Shown here: positions 29,556 through 39,230 of the stretch, one piece after another | How positions within the stretch are numbered: position 1 is the first letter of the stretch | Layout: each line of letters opens with the position of its first letter | Origin: Symbiodinium natans | Taxonomy: Eukaryota > Sar > Dinophyceae > Suessiales > Symbiodiniaceae | DNA length: 64,000 nt | Assembly (NCBI GenBank): GCA_905221605.1 | Contig: CAJNDS010002683.1 | Span: 170,001-234,000, forward strand | Direction of reading: 5' to 3' | Made by a program: the position numbers and the translations under genes | Notes under the pieces: model-generated | The model's database searches: none | Told to the model about the DNA's origin: nothing | What the model saw: the letters and a program-made list of their open reading frames with translations, nothing else

Positions 29556-29650
29556 CTTGGACGTTCACAGATGCTTTGGCGCAGTGATACAAGCAAGTCA
29601 ACAGTGTGCTAGATTTGGGTACTAAGCTCGGAGGCTGGCACAAACCGAAG
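29556..29650 (-). CDS. internal exon, Gln-rich gene
   Basis: 95 nt, GGCGGCAG|C to CAAG|GTGAGG. It encodes FGLCQPPSLVPKSSTLL then TCLYHCAKASVNVQ. The leading C completes a Ser codon with the AG ending the exon at 29913. Confidence 0.6.
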
Positions 29651-29912
29651 CTGCCGCCCAAGGTCTTGGGGTTAGGGTTTAGGGTTTAAGGCCCATGGTT
29701 TTGTAGGATGTTCTTGCAAAAGAGACCTCCTATTGAACTCTCTGAGTTCCGAACTGAGAGCCTTCTGGGAATCCGCGAAGCTCTAACACAGTGGCTTCGA
29801 GGGTTCATAGGGGCTCCTTGAACCCGAATCCCAAAACCTAACACCCTAACCCCTACGAATCTAACCCCTGGAACCCAAAACCAAGGTTTGGGATGCTAGA
29901 GTCCATAGTCAC

Positions 29913-30006
29913 CTGTCATCTGGCTGCTCGCTGGAACTGGGTAGTGGACCAGTCGGCTGACTTTGTTGTGCCTGCTGCAAGTTGCTCTGCTGCCACTGCC
30001 TCAGCT
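29913..30006 (-). CDS. internal exon, Gln-rich gene
   Basis: 94 nt, acceptor CACACCTCCTTAG|AG and donor GACAG|GTGACT. It encodes LRQWQQSNLQQAQQSQPTG then PLPSSSEQPDD. The leading AG completes a Glu codon with the G ending the exon at 31132. Confidence 0.68.
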
Positions 30007-30331
30007 CTAAGGAGGTGTGGGACACATGGGTTTAAGACTGAGGGCGTTGGAAGCTTAGGGTGCAGAGTCGAAGGCTTGATGCTAGGCTTTCAAGGCTCAT
30101 ATGCCCAAAACCCTGAGCAGAGACCCTAAGCCCTACCCCCCCAAGCCTGAGATGGAGGACCGAACTCAGAACGTTGAAAACTGGAGGCTCGGAGAACTCT
30201 CGGGTTCTCAAAGAGCAGGCTACTTGAAGTGTATACCTGTGTGTGGATTTGTACCTGTATGTATTCCGTATGTACATATACTCATATCCATATTTGCTTT
30301 TTTCTATTGCATGTGTGTTCATATTTGTATG

Positions 30332-30369
30332 CCCCCACCCCCCCCCCCCCCCCCTCCCCCCCCTCCCCG

Positions 30370-30405
<36 letters not shown>
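30332..30405 (+). repeat. long C-rich homopolymer tract
   Basis: 74 bases almost entirely C with a few T, A and G interruptions. The Pro-rich frames across it are artefacts of the tract. Confidence 0.9.
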
Positions 30406-31131
30406 ACCCAAGCTCCCGTTTAGGTTCTAAGCCCTTGGGCCCCTTGAGGCCCTAAACCCTGCGACCGAGTGGCGAGTTCTGGGATCCAAGTTGCAAGTTG
30501 CTCAGGAGCATTCCTTCAAGGAGCCATGAGGTTCCCTTCGGGTCTTCCAGGCTTGGTGATGGCTTTTGTTGTACATCTGGGAGAGGTTAACACCCAAACA
30601 GGGCCCCCTTTTGCGGACGAGGGCCTTCTCTATAAGAAGTCCTTGTGGTGGCATTCTTGAAAGGGACCCTCAATGATAACTCCTCCAGCCCTGCCCATGA
30701 GTTCACCCCGAGCTCGGAGGCTTTAACCCAAAGCTCTGAGCAAACAACGCTCAGAACCCTAATATTGGGGTCATGTACCGGAAACTACTATTGTTCCTAC
30801 TACGGTATATGGGCCCTAAACCCTAAGCCCTAAGCCCTAAACCCTGAGTTTTTGGGTTCGGGCACCTCGGGCTTCAACATATTGGAACTGCTGGCGAGGT
30901 CTGAGGGCACAGGACTTGGGCTCATTACTTTGGGGGCTTGCCCTGGGCACCCTTGGCTCGAGGATGTTTTTGAAAGTTCCGGGGTTAGGGCTTAGGGGTT
31001 TTAAAGGTTCTCGGATACCTTCTGTGGCAGATCCGACACTCACGTACCCTCATCTCGCGGTAGGTTCCTTAGATTGTGCGCCAACTCTGGGGAGATACCT
31101 AGCATCGTACGAGGCCCTTTTATGGGGTTAC

Positions 31132-31223
31132 CTCGAACGTCACGCAGAGAAGCCCCGCGCTGGCCTTGTCCCTGCATGTTCTGCATACCGTCGCTGACAC
31201 TGCAATGAGGTGCCTCGCTGGTT
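31132..31223 (-). CDS. internal exon, Gln-rich gene
   Basis: 92 nt, acceptor GATCCTGCAG|A and donor TTCGAG|GTAACC. It encodes TSEAPHCSVSDGMQNMQGQG then QRGASLRDVR. It is the most upstream exon I can place in this gene; no start codon is visible. A + frame ending YLERHAEKPRAGLV is also open here. Confidence 0.58.
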
Positions 31224-31402
31224 CTGCAGGATCCCGAAAAGAGCCTTAAAACCCCAAAAGCCCCCAAAACAAAAAGGACACCCTCTGGACAATCTTTACT
31301 GACAGCCCTTGAAACATCCCTAAATCAGAAAGACCTGTAAAACGCTGAGAAAACTAAGCCCCTGAGCTGATGTAAGCGGCTTTCAATCTCCCATGCTGCG
31401 GA

Positions 31403-31705
31403 ATGCTGAGCCGGGCGTTCTCGAATTTTGGGAGCCACCCTCACACGGCCCCCAAACACCATCAGCCCTACGACGCTATGGCTTCTCACGCTTGGTGGCC
31501 TTCTGCGGTTGGGTTCTTCCTCTCCAGGAGAACTACCAAGAACAAGAACCCTCTAGCTAAGATCCTGCCATCCAAGATGTGCAGCAGGCTACTTCAAGCG
31601 ATGGATCATGATGTCTTTTGTTGGCTCGTTAAAGACTCAATCGGCCGTGGTAGCACATCAGAATGCAATGGAAAGCAGCAAGCAGCGCTTCTATTCACAC
31701 CCTAA
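31403..31705 (+). CDS. ORF or first exon, about 100 aa
   Basis: ATG at 31403, then a frame with good codon bias to TAA at 31705. It includes a Lys-rich stretch (RRTTKNKNPLAKILPSK) and LLQAMDHDVFCWLVKDS. The stop lies in a CCCTAAACCC word. The minus strand is closed. Family unknown. Confidence 0.5.
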   Translation: MLSRAFSNFGSHPHTAPKHHQPYDAMASHAWWPSAVGFFLSRRTTKNKNPLAKILPSKMCSRLLQAMDHDVFCWLVKDSIGRGSTSECNGKQQAALLFTP

Positions 31706-32314
31706 ACCCTAAACGCTATCTCGATTTCTGGAGTTGGAGCGCCTTGACCTCGAATGCGAAGAGCTGAAAAAAGTCCTGCACCGTGCACGAAAAGCAACCC
31801 CTAGCTGCAGATGCCGAGCCTACCCTGCAATCCCATTCTGAAATCTGAAGTACATGTACTTATTTACTTTCATATACATATAAGGGGACACCAACTCAAA
31901 GCAGGCCCATAAGGCTGTAAACCGTCAAAGCAGGGTTCAGGCAGCTACCAGGAAGATGAAGCGGGCTTCTGAGCCCTAAACTGGGTAGATGCAACGAGGG
32001 AGGGGGGTTAGGCCTACCGGCCAAAAAAAATCCCGTGAGCCCCGAAACTCTAGAGGCTCGTACAAGTTATTAGGGTAGGGGTTTAGGATGAGAACCACCA
32101 TCTCAGCAAACTGCGGGCATGCTGCCTTCTACAGGTATCAAACCGAAGAGGAATACGAACGGAACCCCATACCGCTTCACCACAACTTTCACTTGAATCT
32201 TGCTCCTCCCCCTGCCCCGAGTCCTGCACTCTCAACCCAAGCTTCTAAACCCGACACCCTCGACCATCATCTGGCGGTCGTTCAATATTTGGGGATTCTT
32301 TTTGGGAGTTGTCG

Positions 32315-32360
<46 letters not shown>

Positions 32361-32807
32361 CAGAGAGAGAGAGAGATAGAGGGGAGAGGGAGAGGGAGCG
32401 GGAGCGGGGAGAGGGAGAGGGAGCGGGAGCGGGGAGCGGGAGCGGGGAGCGGGAGCGGGAGCGGGAGCGGGAGAGGGAGAGGGAGAGGGAGAGGGAGAGG
32501 GAGAGGGAGAGGGAGAGGGAGAGGGAGCGAGCCATGATAAGGGTACCCTGATTTACAAACACCATCCTCTAAGCTAAAGCCCTTAACTAACCCTTAACCA
32601 CCCCAAACAACCCTGAACCCCGAACCTAAACCCTGAACCCTAAACCCTAAACCCTACTAAACTCAGCTGCTTGAACAACCCGAGGCCCGAACTTGGTTTC
32701 TCACCTGTCCTCCAGGGCGTGGAAGCGTGGAAGTGGGGACTGGGGGGTTTTGAGGTTTGGGGCTTGGGGGCTTTGAGTTCAGGTGCTTAGGCTTTGCTTT
32801 TTTGGGG
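31706..32807. other. non-coding with GA satellite
   Basis: No supported exon. A frame at 32088-32310 (+) begins protein-like (CGHAAFYRYQTEEEYERN) before it runs into the GA repeat and might be a first exon. The remainder is telomere words and the satellite at 32318. Confidence 0.4.
32318..32527 (+). repeat. GA / GAGGGA / GAGCGG purine satellite
   Basis: About 210 bases of GA dinucleotides passing into GAGAGG, GAGCGG and GAGAGG hexamers. The Arg/Glu frame on + and the Ser/Leu frame on minus are artefacts. Confidence 0.92.
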
Positions 32808-32890
32808 TTTAGGGTTTAGGGTTTAGGGTTTAGGGTTTAGGGTTTAGGGTCTAGGGTCTAGGGTCTAGGGTTTAGAATTTAGGGTTGGGA
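32808..32890 (+). repeat. interstitial telomere-like array
   Basis: About eleven heptamers, TTTAGGG then TCTAGGG, G strand on +. Confidence 0.9.
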
Positions 32891-33305
32891 GGCTTCTGAA
32901 GCCTGAAAGACCTGCTGTTCGAAAGGCCACATCCCACCGGTTCCATACGGAAAACGAGGAGTGCCGAAGCCCGAAGCGACGCACCTGAAGTCCCAAAACC
33001 ATAGCCCTACATCTGCTGGTTCCTAGTAGGGAAGGTGGGGAAGTGAGGTACCTGAAAGAGAAGCCGGGGACCGAGTGGAGGGTTTTGGCGATCAAGACCC
33101 AGAAGTTAAAGCAACCTCAATTTGGCGATGGGCCTGTAGGCCCAAAAGCCCTAAACTGACCCAAGGCCCCACATAAGTCGGAGAAGCCCGTCCTGAAAAC
33201 GCAGAAGCCCCTGAGTCGGCTATGAGGGCTTGGGGGGTAATTATAAGGCTCAGGTGCTTCTTGGAATCTCGGTTTGAGGGATTCAAGAGCCCTTGCGTTC
33301 CTCAA

Positions 33306-33487
33306 ACCCCCCTTGGCCAGGAGGATGTTGGAGGCTCTGGAGATTCAAAAAAGCAGCGCTTGCTGGAAACTAAATTGAAATGGCCCCACGTGCGAGGCTG
33401 ATGCAAAACCAATGTGTCACAGAAGAAGTATGTGTGGCAGCGCAAAGAGAATGAATCATGTTCCGCCCCCCACCCCAAAAAATGCAA
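33306..33487 (-). CDS. probable exon, unknown protein
   Basis: Minus frame HDSFSLRCHTYFFCDTLV then HQPRTWGHFNLVSSKRCFFE, rich in Cys, His and aromatics. A further protein-like minus frame lies at 33117-33300. No clear splice sites. Confidence 0.42.
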
Positions 33488-33643
33488 GACTGAAACGCTT
33501 CAGCATGTGGAGTGCGGGCTTTGTGCCAGGTTCTCGCACTGGACCTTCGGGATCTAGCAGCTTTATAGACGAGAAAGCTTTCAGGCTTTGGGATTGAGCA
33601 TCTAGGGTGCAGAGTTTGAAACTTCAGGGATCTTGGGGGCGGA

Positions 33644-33700
33644 GGCTTGAGGGCTTGAGGGCTTGAGGGCTTGAGGGCTTGAGCGCTTGAGGGCTTGAGG
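33644..33700 (+). repeat. GGCTTGAG 8-mer repeat
   Basis: Seven tandem copies of an 8-base unit GGCTTGAG (one GCGCTTGAG variant). It is another octamer array built from a telomere-like half-word. Confidence 0.85.
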
Positions 33701-33944
33701 GCGTTGGGGCGTTTGGGGCTTAGCAGGGTTTCAGGGCTCTTGGGGATTCATGGATGCACCGGGGCCCTGGCGATGCTCAGGTATCTGCCGGACGCATCTA
33801 CGCCGAGCCGAAATGGGCGGCGAGAAGCCGCGAGAGGTGGCTTGGGCTGCGGCTGTTGGGGACTTAATTGGGGTTCTGGGAGCTCGGATGAAACTTGCCA
33901 CAGCATGCAAGTATATGTGTTTTTAAAGACATTTATGTATAAAG

Positions 33945-33945
33945 C

Positions 33946-33984
<39 letters not shown>
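33945..33984 (+). repeat. GT dinucleotide microsatellite
   Basis: About 19 GT units. Confidence 0.9.
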
Positions 33985-33985
<1 letters not shown>

Positions 33986-34348
33986 CGGCTTCTTCAAGAG
34001 AGGGTGTAGCATTCAGGGCGCATCAAGCCCAGGGGCCCCCCCAATGCCCACTGCGACTTGGCCTGCTACGGACATCAGAAAGCAGAGCAGCTTCTGGACT
34101 CAAGGCTGTTCTATACTCCCCTTTTTGGAACCTCAATAAAAACAATATGTTTAAAATCCTCTTGGGTTTTATATGAACAAAAATAAAAAAATGATTCCCA
34201 AGGAGGATGTAGTGTTGTCGCGTGTTTCAAGGCAGGCTCTGAGCTCACCTTCTCAACATGACAATCCCGCAGCCTCAAACAGTCAGTCCGAACCAGAGCC
34301 CTGAACCATAAAACCCGTACAGCATTAGCCCCAAATTACGCCCAACCG

Positions 34349-34387
34349 CCCCACCCCCACCCCCCCCCCCCCCCCCCCCCCCCCCCC
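34349..34387 (+). repeat. C homopolymer
   Basis: Nearly continuous C for 39 bases with one A. Confidence 0.9.
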
Positions 34388-35029
34388 AAGACTGTAGACA
34401 ACCAAAAAACCCCAAAACCCCAAAACCCTGAAGCCCTAAACTCCCTAAACCCTGTAGAACACGACCCAGGTCCCAGTTCAACGGCAGCACCCGGCACCTC
34501 ACTTCGGGAGAACCTGGGGCAGTGGGTTGAAAAGGTTTAAAGCTTTAGGGCTTTGGGTTTGTCGCTTACGGTTTAGGGCTTGGGGCCTTAGGTTCAGGGG
34601 GGTTCGGATGCAGGGCTTAAGGAATGTTGGGGTTCGGGTTTACAGGCTTTAAGAACCTGACGAAATAGAGTGGGCATTTGGGCAGCTGTCCTCATGCACT
34701 AGAAAATCGTCGTGGAAGGCTCCTGCTGGCCGGCAGTTGCGACTGGGGCTATGTCATGGATAACTGCCCTGTGTAGGCGTAGGTCTCCTCATTGCTGATA
34801 ACCATAACACATGCAGACCCCACAGGCGAGGAAACTGTGGGATCGTCAGGATTCAGCAAGAGCTGCGTGCCCTGGACCCTAAACCCCTGCAAGCCCTGAG
34901 GCCCTAAAGTCCCCCTAGGTGACCCTCTACGCCCGGTGAGAATCCCGTCAGATCCAAAAAGCCAAACACCCCCCCCCCCCCCCCCCTCAAAAAAAGAGAG
35001 AAAGCATGAAAACGCCCTAAACCCTGAAC

Positions 35030-35332
35030 CCTAATCCCCCCTCCCCACGCAGCGCGCCGGCACGCTACGGCAGCGTCCCAGGTGTGCCCCATCCCTGAGT
35101 TGCGCTTGGGTTCAACCCAGGCAATGTGGTGCATTTTGGTTTTAACATTCGGGTTTAGGGCTTCATGCGAAGTTGAATACATGACGAAACAAAACATATT
35201 TGGAGGTTGCAAAAGCTGATAGCTAGCACTGCCCGAAAAGATTTTGTTTGGGTTTCGGGCAGATGCCAGAAGCCCTCCTTCGTCATCGATGCTTCCAACC
35301 TCAAAACCCCCTAGCCTCATAAACACGATCAG
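35030..35332 (-). CDS. probable exon, unknown protein
   Basis: Minus frame of about 95 codons: GFEVGSIDDEGGLLASARN, YQLLQPPNMFCFVMYSTSH, then KMHHIAWVEPKRNSGMG. A CCCTAAACCC word sits in frame (ALNPN), so an intron boundary inside is possible. Another minus frame is open in the first half. Confidence 0.48.
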
Positions 35333-35616
35333 CCCTTTTACAACGCACCGTTCACTTCTGTACACCTCCCCTGCCACAAAAAGCCCGCATAAACCCCCCC
35401 CCCCCCAGAGCATAAGCCGTCCAACAGAGCTCAGCTACAGAGGCCTCCACCCTCCTAAACCCTAAACCTCCAGTTGGGGTGCTTATACCTCCCCTTAAAA
35501 GCCTCTGAAACATATTCCAAAAACAAGATCCCCTTCAACACAATCCAAGGTGCAGAGGCCCTGCCTAGTTCAGCACTAGACCCCTTACCAAACCCCAAAA
35601 CACCCTAAACCCCGTA

Positions 35617-35760
35617 ACCCCACCCCCCCCCCCCCCCACCCCCCCCCCCCCCCCCCCCCCACCCCCCCCCCCCCCACCCCCGCCCCCCAAAAAAAAAAAC
35701 AACCAAAACCCCCCCCCCCAAAAACCCCCCCTAAAACCCCCCCCCCCACCAAAAAAAAAC
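35617..35760 (+). repeat. poly-C / poly-A low-complexity block
   Basis: About 140 bases of C runs broken by single A and short A runs. It lies immediately downstream of the minus-strand exon at 35819. Gly-rich minus frames across it are not coding. Confidence 0.9.
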
Positions 35761-35818
35761 CTTAAACCCCCGCTGCCAAGGCGAGCCACACCGGGGATGG
35801 GAGCCTCAGCCGGCTCAC

Positions 35819-35870
35819 CGAGGCCTTCAGCGCACTTGGGAGCTTCGGCTTCGCACTTCTTCCGGGGCTT
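35819..35870 (-). CDS. short internal exon
   Basis: 52 nt, acceptor CGGACCCTCCTCAG|AAG and donor CTCG|GTGAGCC. It encodes KPRKKCEAEAPKCAEGL. Both splice sites are strong, but the frame is open through both. Confidence 0.6.
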
Positions 35871-35989
35871 CTGAGGAGGGTCCGGGGGTTTTGAAAAGTT
35901 TGGAACTCGAACAGGTGAACAGGGCTCTAAAAAAGGCTTAGAATTCCGAAAGCTGACAACCCCAACGCCCCTCAGGCCCTGAAAGGGTG

Positions 35990-36031
35990 CAGGTCGGGTT
36001 GGGGGTCGAAGCTTCTCCAGGTCGTAGGGTT
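35990..36031 (-). CDS. short exon
   Basis: Acceptor TTCTTGCACCTTGCAG|AA, then PYDLEKLRPPTRPAPFQ. The donor is unclear (possibly GC-type CAGG|GCCTGA). Probably the same minus gene as 35819-35870. Confidence 0.5.
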
Positions 36032-36118
36032 CTGCAAGGTGCAAGAATTGGTGTCTACCTACGAGGGATCTCTAGCGCTGGGGATCTCTACGGTTGTGAG
36101 GGTGTTTTGGCTGTAGGG

Positions 36119-36346
36119 TTAGGGGCTAAGGCTTCTGCACGTCTGTAGGGGCGTGTCTGGGTTTGGTGTGAACCAAGAGTCGTCCAGCCGTGCCATTTCT
36201 ACATGCGACCGGACATCTGGGAAACTCATGGTGCTGTGCACAGAATGTGCACTCTTGACCCCCACCCCATCCTCGAACGGGTAGGATAAACCTTGCAAGG
36301 AGCTGCGCCCGGAAGCCCTAGATCTCGTAAACCTGTCAAGGCCCAC
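36119..36346 (-). CDS. possible exon
   Basis: Minus frame with FEDGVGVKSAHSVHST and VRSHVEMARLDDSWFTPN, closing at TAA in a CCCTAACCC word. It overlaps the start of the + strand gene below, so only one may be real over 36290-36346. Confidence 0.42.
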   Translation of the reverse strand: MGLDRFTRSRASGRSSLQGLSYPFEDGVGVKSAHSVHSTMSFPDVRSHVEMARLDDSWFTPNPDTPLQTCRSLSP

Positions 36347-36360
36347 AGCACCTCTGCAAA

Positions 36361-36537
36361 TGTTCCCGGTAACCTTTTAAACTTTAAGATCTACCTTGTG
36401 GCTCAACTGCCGGGATACTCTGCGTATTCGGGTGATTTAATTTACAGGACTGTAAATGTTGATGATTCCGGTACACGTGTGACCTTGGCTGGCAAACGTG
36501 CAGCTGACTTTGAGGCCCGCTTTCAACTCGCCGAAGG
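36361..36537 (+). CDS. exon, unknown protein (two-exon 3' end, part 1)
   Basis: Open + frame: NFKIYLVAQLPGYSAYSG then VNVDDSGTRVTLAGKRAADF, ending GCCGAAGG|GTCAGG. The beta-rich pattern is reminiscent of a small barrel domain, but I recognise none. The 5' boundary is approximate. The two bases GG join the A opening the next exon to make Gly. Confidence 0.58.
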
Positions 36538-36651
36538 GTCAGGGCTATAAGTGTTACGGATGCTGGGGGCGTAACAGTGTAGGGTTTAGAGAGGGATCGG
36601 TTTGTTTGGGATGTGGGGGCAATACGTCGGCTTTAGGAGTCTTGGATTCAG

Positions 36652-36880
36652 AGCTGCTTTGTGCGTAGAGGACATGTGGAAGAGCCAATCTAAACAAGGA
36701 CACACAAAGAGTGTGGGCAACTCTTCTTGGCATTCGGGGGATTTCGGGAGCTGCTGGCTGATTGCAGACAAAACTCATAAGCGAAGCTCTGCGGAATTTT
36801 CACCCCTCATGTGCACTGCTCAAGGGTTTGCCCTTGGGGCAACCACGGCTTCTGTGTGGCCAATCCCGGCCATCACCTGA
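36652..36880 (+). CDS. terminal exon, unknown protein (part 2)
   Basis: Acceptor CTTGGATTCAG|A, then 75 codons to TGA: ALCVEDMWKSQSKQGHTK, SCWLIADKTHKRSSAEFSP, and a hydrophobic end (FALGATTASVWPIPAIT). The intron (36538-36651) is 114 nt, GT-AG, phase-matched and contains TAGGGTTTAG. Confidence 0.6.
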
Positions 36881-37500
36881 TAAGGTTTCCTACAACGTCT
36901 GAGCTGTGCCGCGAAAGCCCCCAAACCCAGGCCCTGCTAGGACTTTGGGCACATCGAGCGTTTCGAGGGAAGAAGCTGACGAAAACTCAGCACGGAAGCC
37001 GGAAACGGCCCTTCCGAGAGCGCAGCTTCAGAATGCCACAGAGCACACGGCACGGAGACAGAACGTGGACCAGATTTTGGTGACGGGGAGCACAACTGCA
37101 TTAACAAACTTTGCAGCACATGCACTATCAACATCAACACTTTGTACCGGAGGGCCAAGTCGCGGTGGCGAAAGGGGGGGGGGAAATAGGCATTCATTTG
37201 CACAGAATAACAGTTCAAACGGGGGCCCAATATTCTTTCATCTCGAATTGGGGGCCTTGCGCCTGTTCTTGCGGAGCTTGCGCGAGCTTGTGCCTGCGCG
37301 CGCAAGCAGTTTGGCGCAAAATGGTCTTCGAGGAGTCTCATCATACAAACAAGCTGAGAAGCATACATGGCGTGGACCACGTATTCCATAGGATAGGAGT
37401 ATAGGTGCGAAATCTTGAGCAGCATAACCCCTAAACCCTTAACCCTTAAACCCAAACCCTAGACCCTTTATGTTGACGCAATGTCAGTGGCCTCCCTACA

Positions 37501-37791
37501 TTATGCCGTGGTCATTGGATAATCTGAATAGTACGTTGAATAAGAGAGAATACCATGAGAATAATAGCATTCGCATATTTCAACCCTTGTGCCAAACCCC
37601 GGCCGTGCTTGCACGGAGCTTGCGAACGCGCTTGCGCGCGTTGACAAGTTTATGTTGCCCTCAAGCTTCCAATAAAACAAGCTTTCTATAATCGGACTCC
37701 AAGAAGAGAAGCCAGGAATGCACATCCCCCATGCAGGCTCAGGAAGGGAATGCTGCCACACTGGCCGTCGCCCCCTGAGAAGCACGCTCAC
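37501..37791 (-). CDS. possible terminal exon
   Basis: Minus frame of 96 codons: RPVWQHSLPEPAWGMCIPG, ESLFYWKLEGNINLSTRASA, then a Tyr/Ser-rich end and TAA. No splice sites chosen. The 36906-37391 + frames are also partly protein-like but undecided. Confidence 0.42.
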   Translation of the reverse strand: MSVLLRGRRPVWQHSLPEPAWGMCIPGFSSWSPIIESLFYWKLEGNINLSTRASAFASSVQARPGFGTRVEICECYYSHGILSYSTYYSDYPMTTA

Positions 37792-38111
37792 CTACTGTCT
37801 CCTCCAACCTTTAGCCCCCAAAACCCATGAGCCCTAAAGCATACCATCGCATCCATCCTCGTCGGGAAGGCCCATCTCCACTGAGTTCGTTAACAACCGC
37901 AGTTGCAGCGCACAGCACGCAAGTTGAAGCCTAAGCTGAGCTTCTCGGATCAGAGCTGACGGGCTTCCAGGCTCAGGGCAGGGTGTACCATTCACAGGGG
38001 TTTAGGCCGTAGGTCCCAGGGCTTGTCTTAATTTCGGCTCCCTCCTAGGCACCTGCGTGACTCGTCGCCACTTGCAAAACAGCCTAGGAGGCCATCATAA
38101 AAACTCTTTAG

Positions 38112-39230
38112 CTAGCGGTTCTCCTCTGGCATTTGCGTCTTGACATGCCCAAGTGTATCCAATGATCCTCGTGCTATGAAATACACGCCATCAAGGTGAC
38201 GTCTTGGATTGGTTCCGATGGACAAACGCACGTCTAGAAACTGATACAACAGGTTCTTCTGGCACTGGCACTGATCGCATGTTGAACAACTCAGGTTGCG
38301 GCTTCGCTTCACGTTCAGAGGACGCTCTTCCCACAGGCGTTCTTCCCGCAGTTGCCTTATCTCAGCCCTCTCTCCCCTGAAGGTGGCTTGCAGCATCGGC
38401 ACGTCCGGCATGTCCGGCATCGGCATCGTGTCCACCCTTGCGTCTGACAATCTCTCCGGCAAACGCCTCACCCTCTCTCTCCTGAAGGTTGCCTGCGACA
38501 GCGGCATGTCCGGCATCGCATCTCCTGGTGCATCTGACCATCTTTCCGGCAACGGCCTGATCTCGTAGTTATCTCCCCGGAAGCTTGCTTGCGTCGGCTT
38601 CTGCATATTCTGGGTCGGGACGGTGTTCGGCTGCTGGTGCTGGGATGAGCCTCTCTCCAGAAATTGCCTGATACTGGCCTTCTCGCCCTCGCTGACTGTT
38701 TGTGGCTTCTGCATCCTTGCTATCGTCTCAAGTGGCGGAACGCACCATCTCTGTGGCAGTCGCTCATTGTTGTCGGTCGTCTCCACATTCCGGGATGCCT
38801 GCGGCTTCTGCAGCTTCTGTGGTATCACCTCCCAGGGATTTGAGCGTCTCTCGGCCAGCCGTTTGATCTCGAATCGCTCGGTCTCAGCTTTCAAGCTGGT
38901 TTGGGCCGTCGCCACCGGTGGAGATGAGCGCCTGTCGATCAATCGCCTGATATCGGCCTTTGCTCCCTCTTGGCGTGCTTCCGGCTTCTGAATCTTCGGT
39001 GTCGCCGGATCTGAGCGTCCCTCCTGCAACCGCTTGTAGTTTGACGGTGGCTTCTGCATCGCCGCTGTTGCCCCGACCACTAGATCCGAGCGCCTCTCCG
39101 GCAATTGTTTGGCTTCAGCCTTATCATCCTTCTCATCCTTCTCTGCTTTGCGGTTTGCTGGCAGCTTCTGCATCTTACTTACTGGTGGAACTGGTGGAGC
39201 CTCGACCTCGACACTTCCGCCGCTGCCCAT
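38112..39230 (-). CDS. nine-repeat protein with myristoylation-like start, 372 aa
   Basis: Uninterrupted from ATG 39230 to TAG 38112. The frame extends further up but without an ATG. It begins MGSGGS, which fits the M-G-x-x-x-S/T N-myristoylation pattern. Residues about 35-310 form about nine degenerate units of 25-40 residues with the core EIRxLPERxSD followed by xMQKPQA. A C-terminal segment has a CSTCDQCQCQ cysteine cluster and then LSIGTNPRRHLDGVYFIARG. I recognise no family. The repeat and cysteine cluster suggest a scaffold or metal-binding tail, which is inference. Membrane association through myristate is a prediction from the motif only. There are no introns or telomere words. Confidence 0.7.
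   Translation of the reverse strand: MGSGGSVEVEAPPVPPVSKMQKLPANRKAEKDEKDDKAEAKQLPERRSDLVVGATAAMQKPPSNYKRLQEGRSDPATPKIQKPEARQEGAKADIRRLIDRRSSPPVATAQTSLKAETERFEIKRLAERRSNPWEVIPQKLQKPQASRNVETTDNNERLPQRWCVPPLETIARMQKPQTVSEGEKASIRQFLERGSSQHQQPNTVPTQNMQKPTQASFRGDNYEIRPLPERWSDAPGDAMPDMPLSQATFRRERVRRLPERLSDARVDTMPMPDMPDVPMLQATFRGERAEIRQLREERLWEERPLNVKRSRNLSCSTCDQCQCQKNLLYQFLDVRLSIGTNPRRHLDGVYFIARGSLDTLGHVKTQMPEENR

Noticed and set aside
30101-30455. Pro-rich + frames
   Set aside because: Translation of a long C tract.
32088-32565. Arg/Glu and Ser/Leu repeat frames
   Set aside because: Translation of the GA satellite on the two strands; only the first part of the + frame is possibly exonic.
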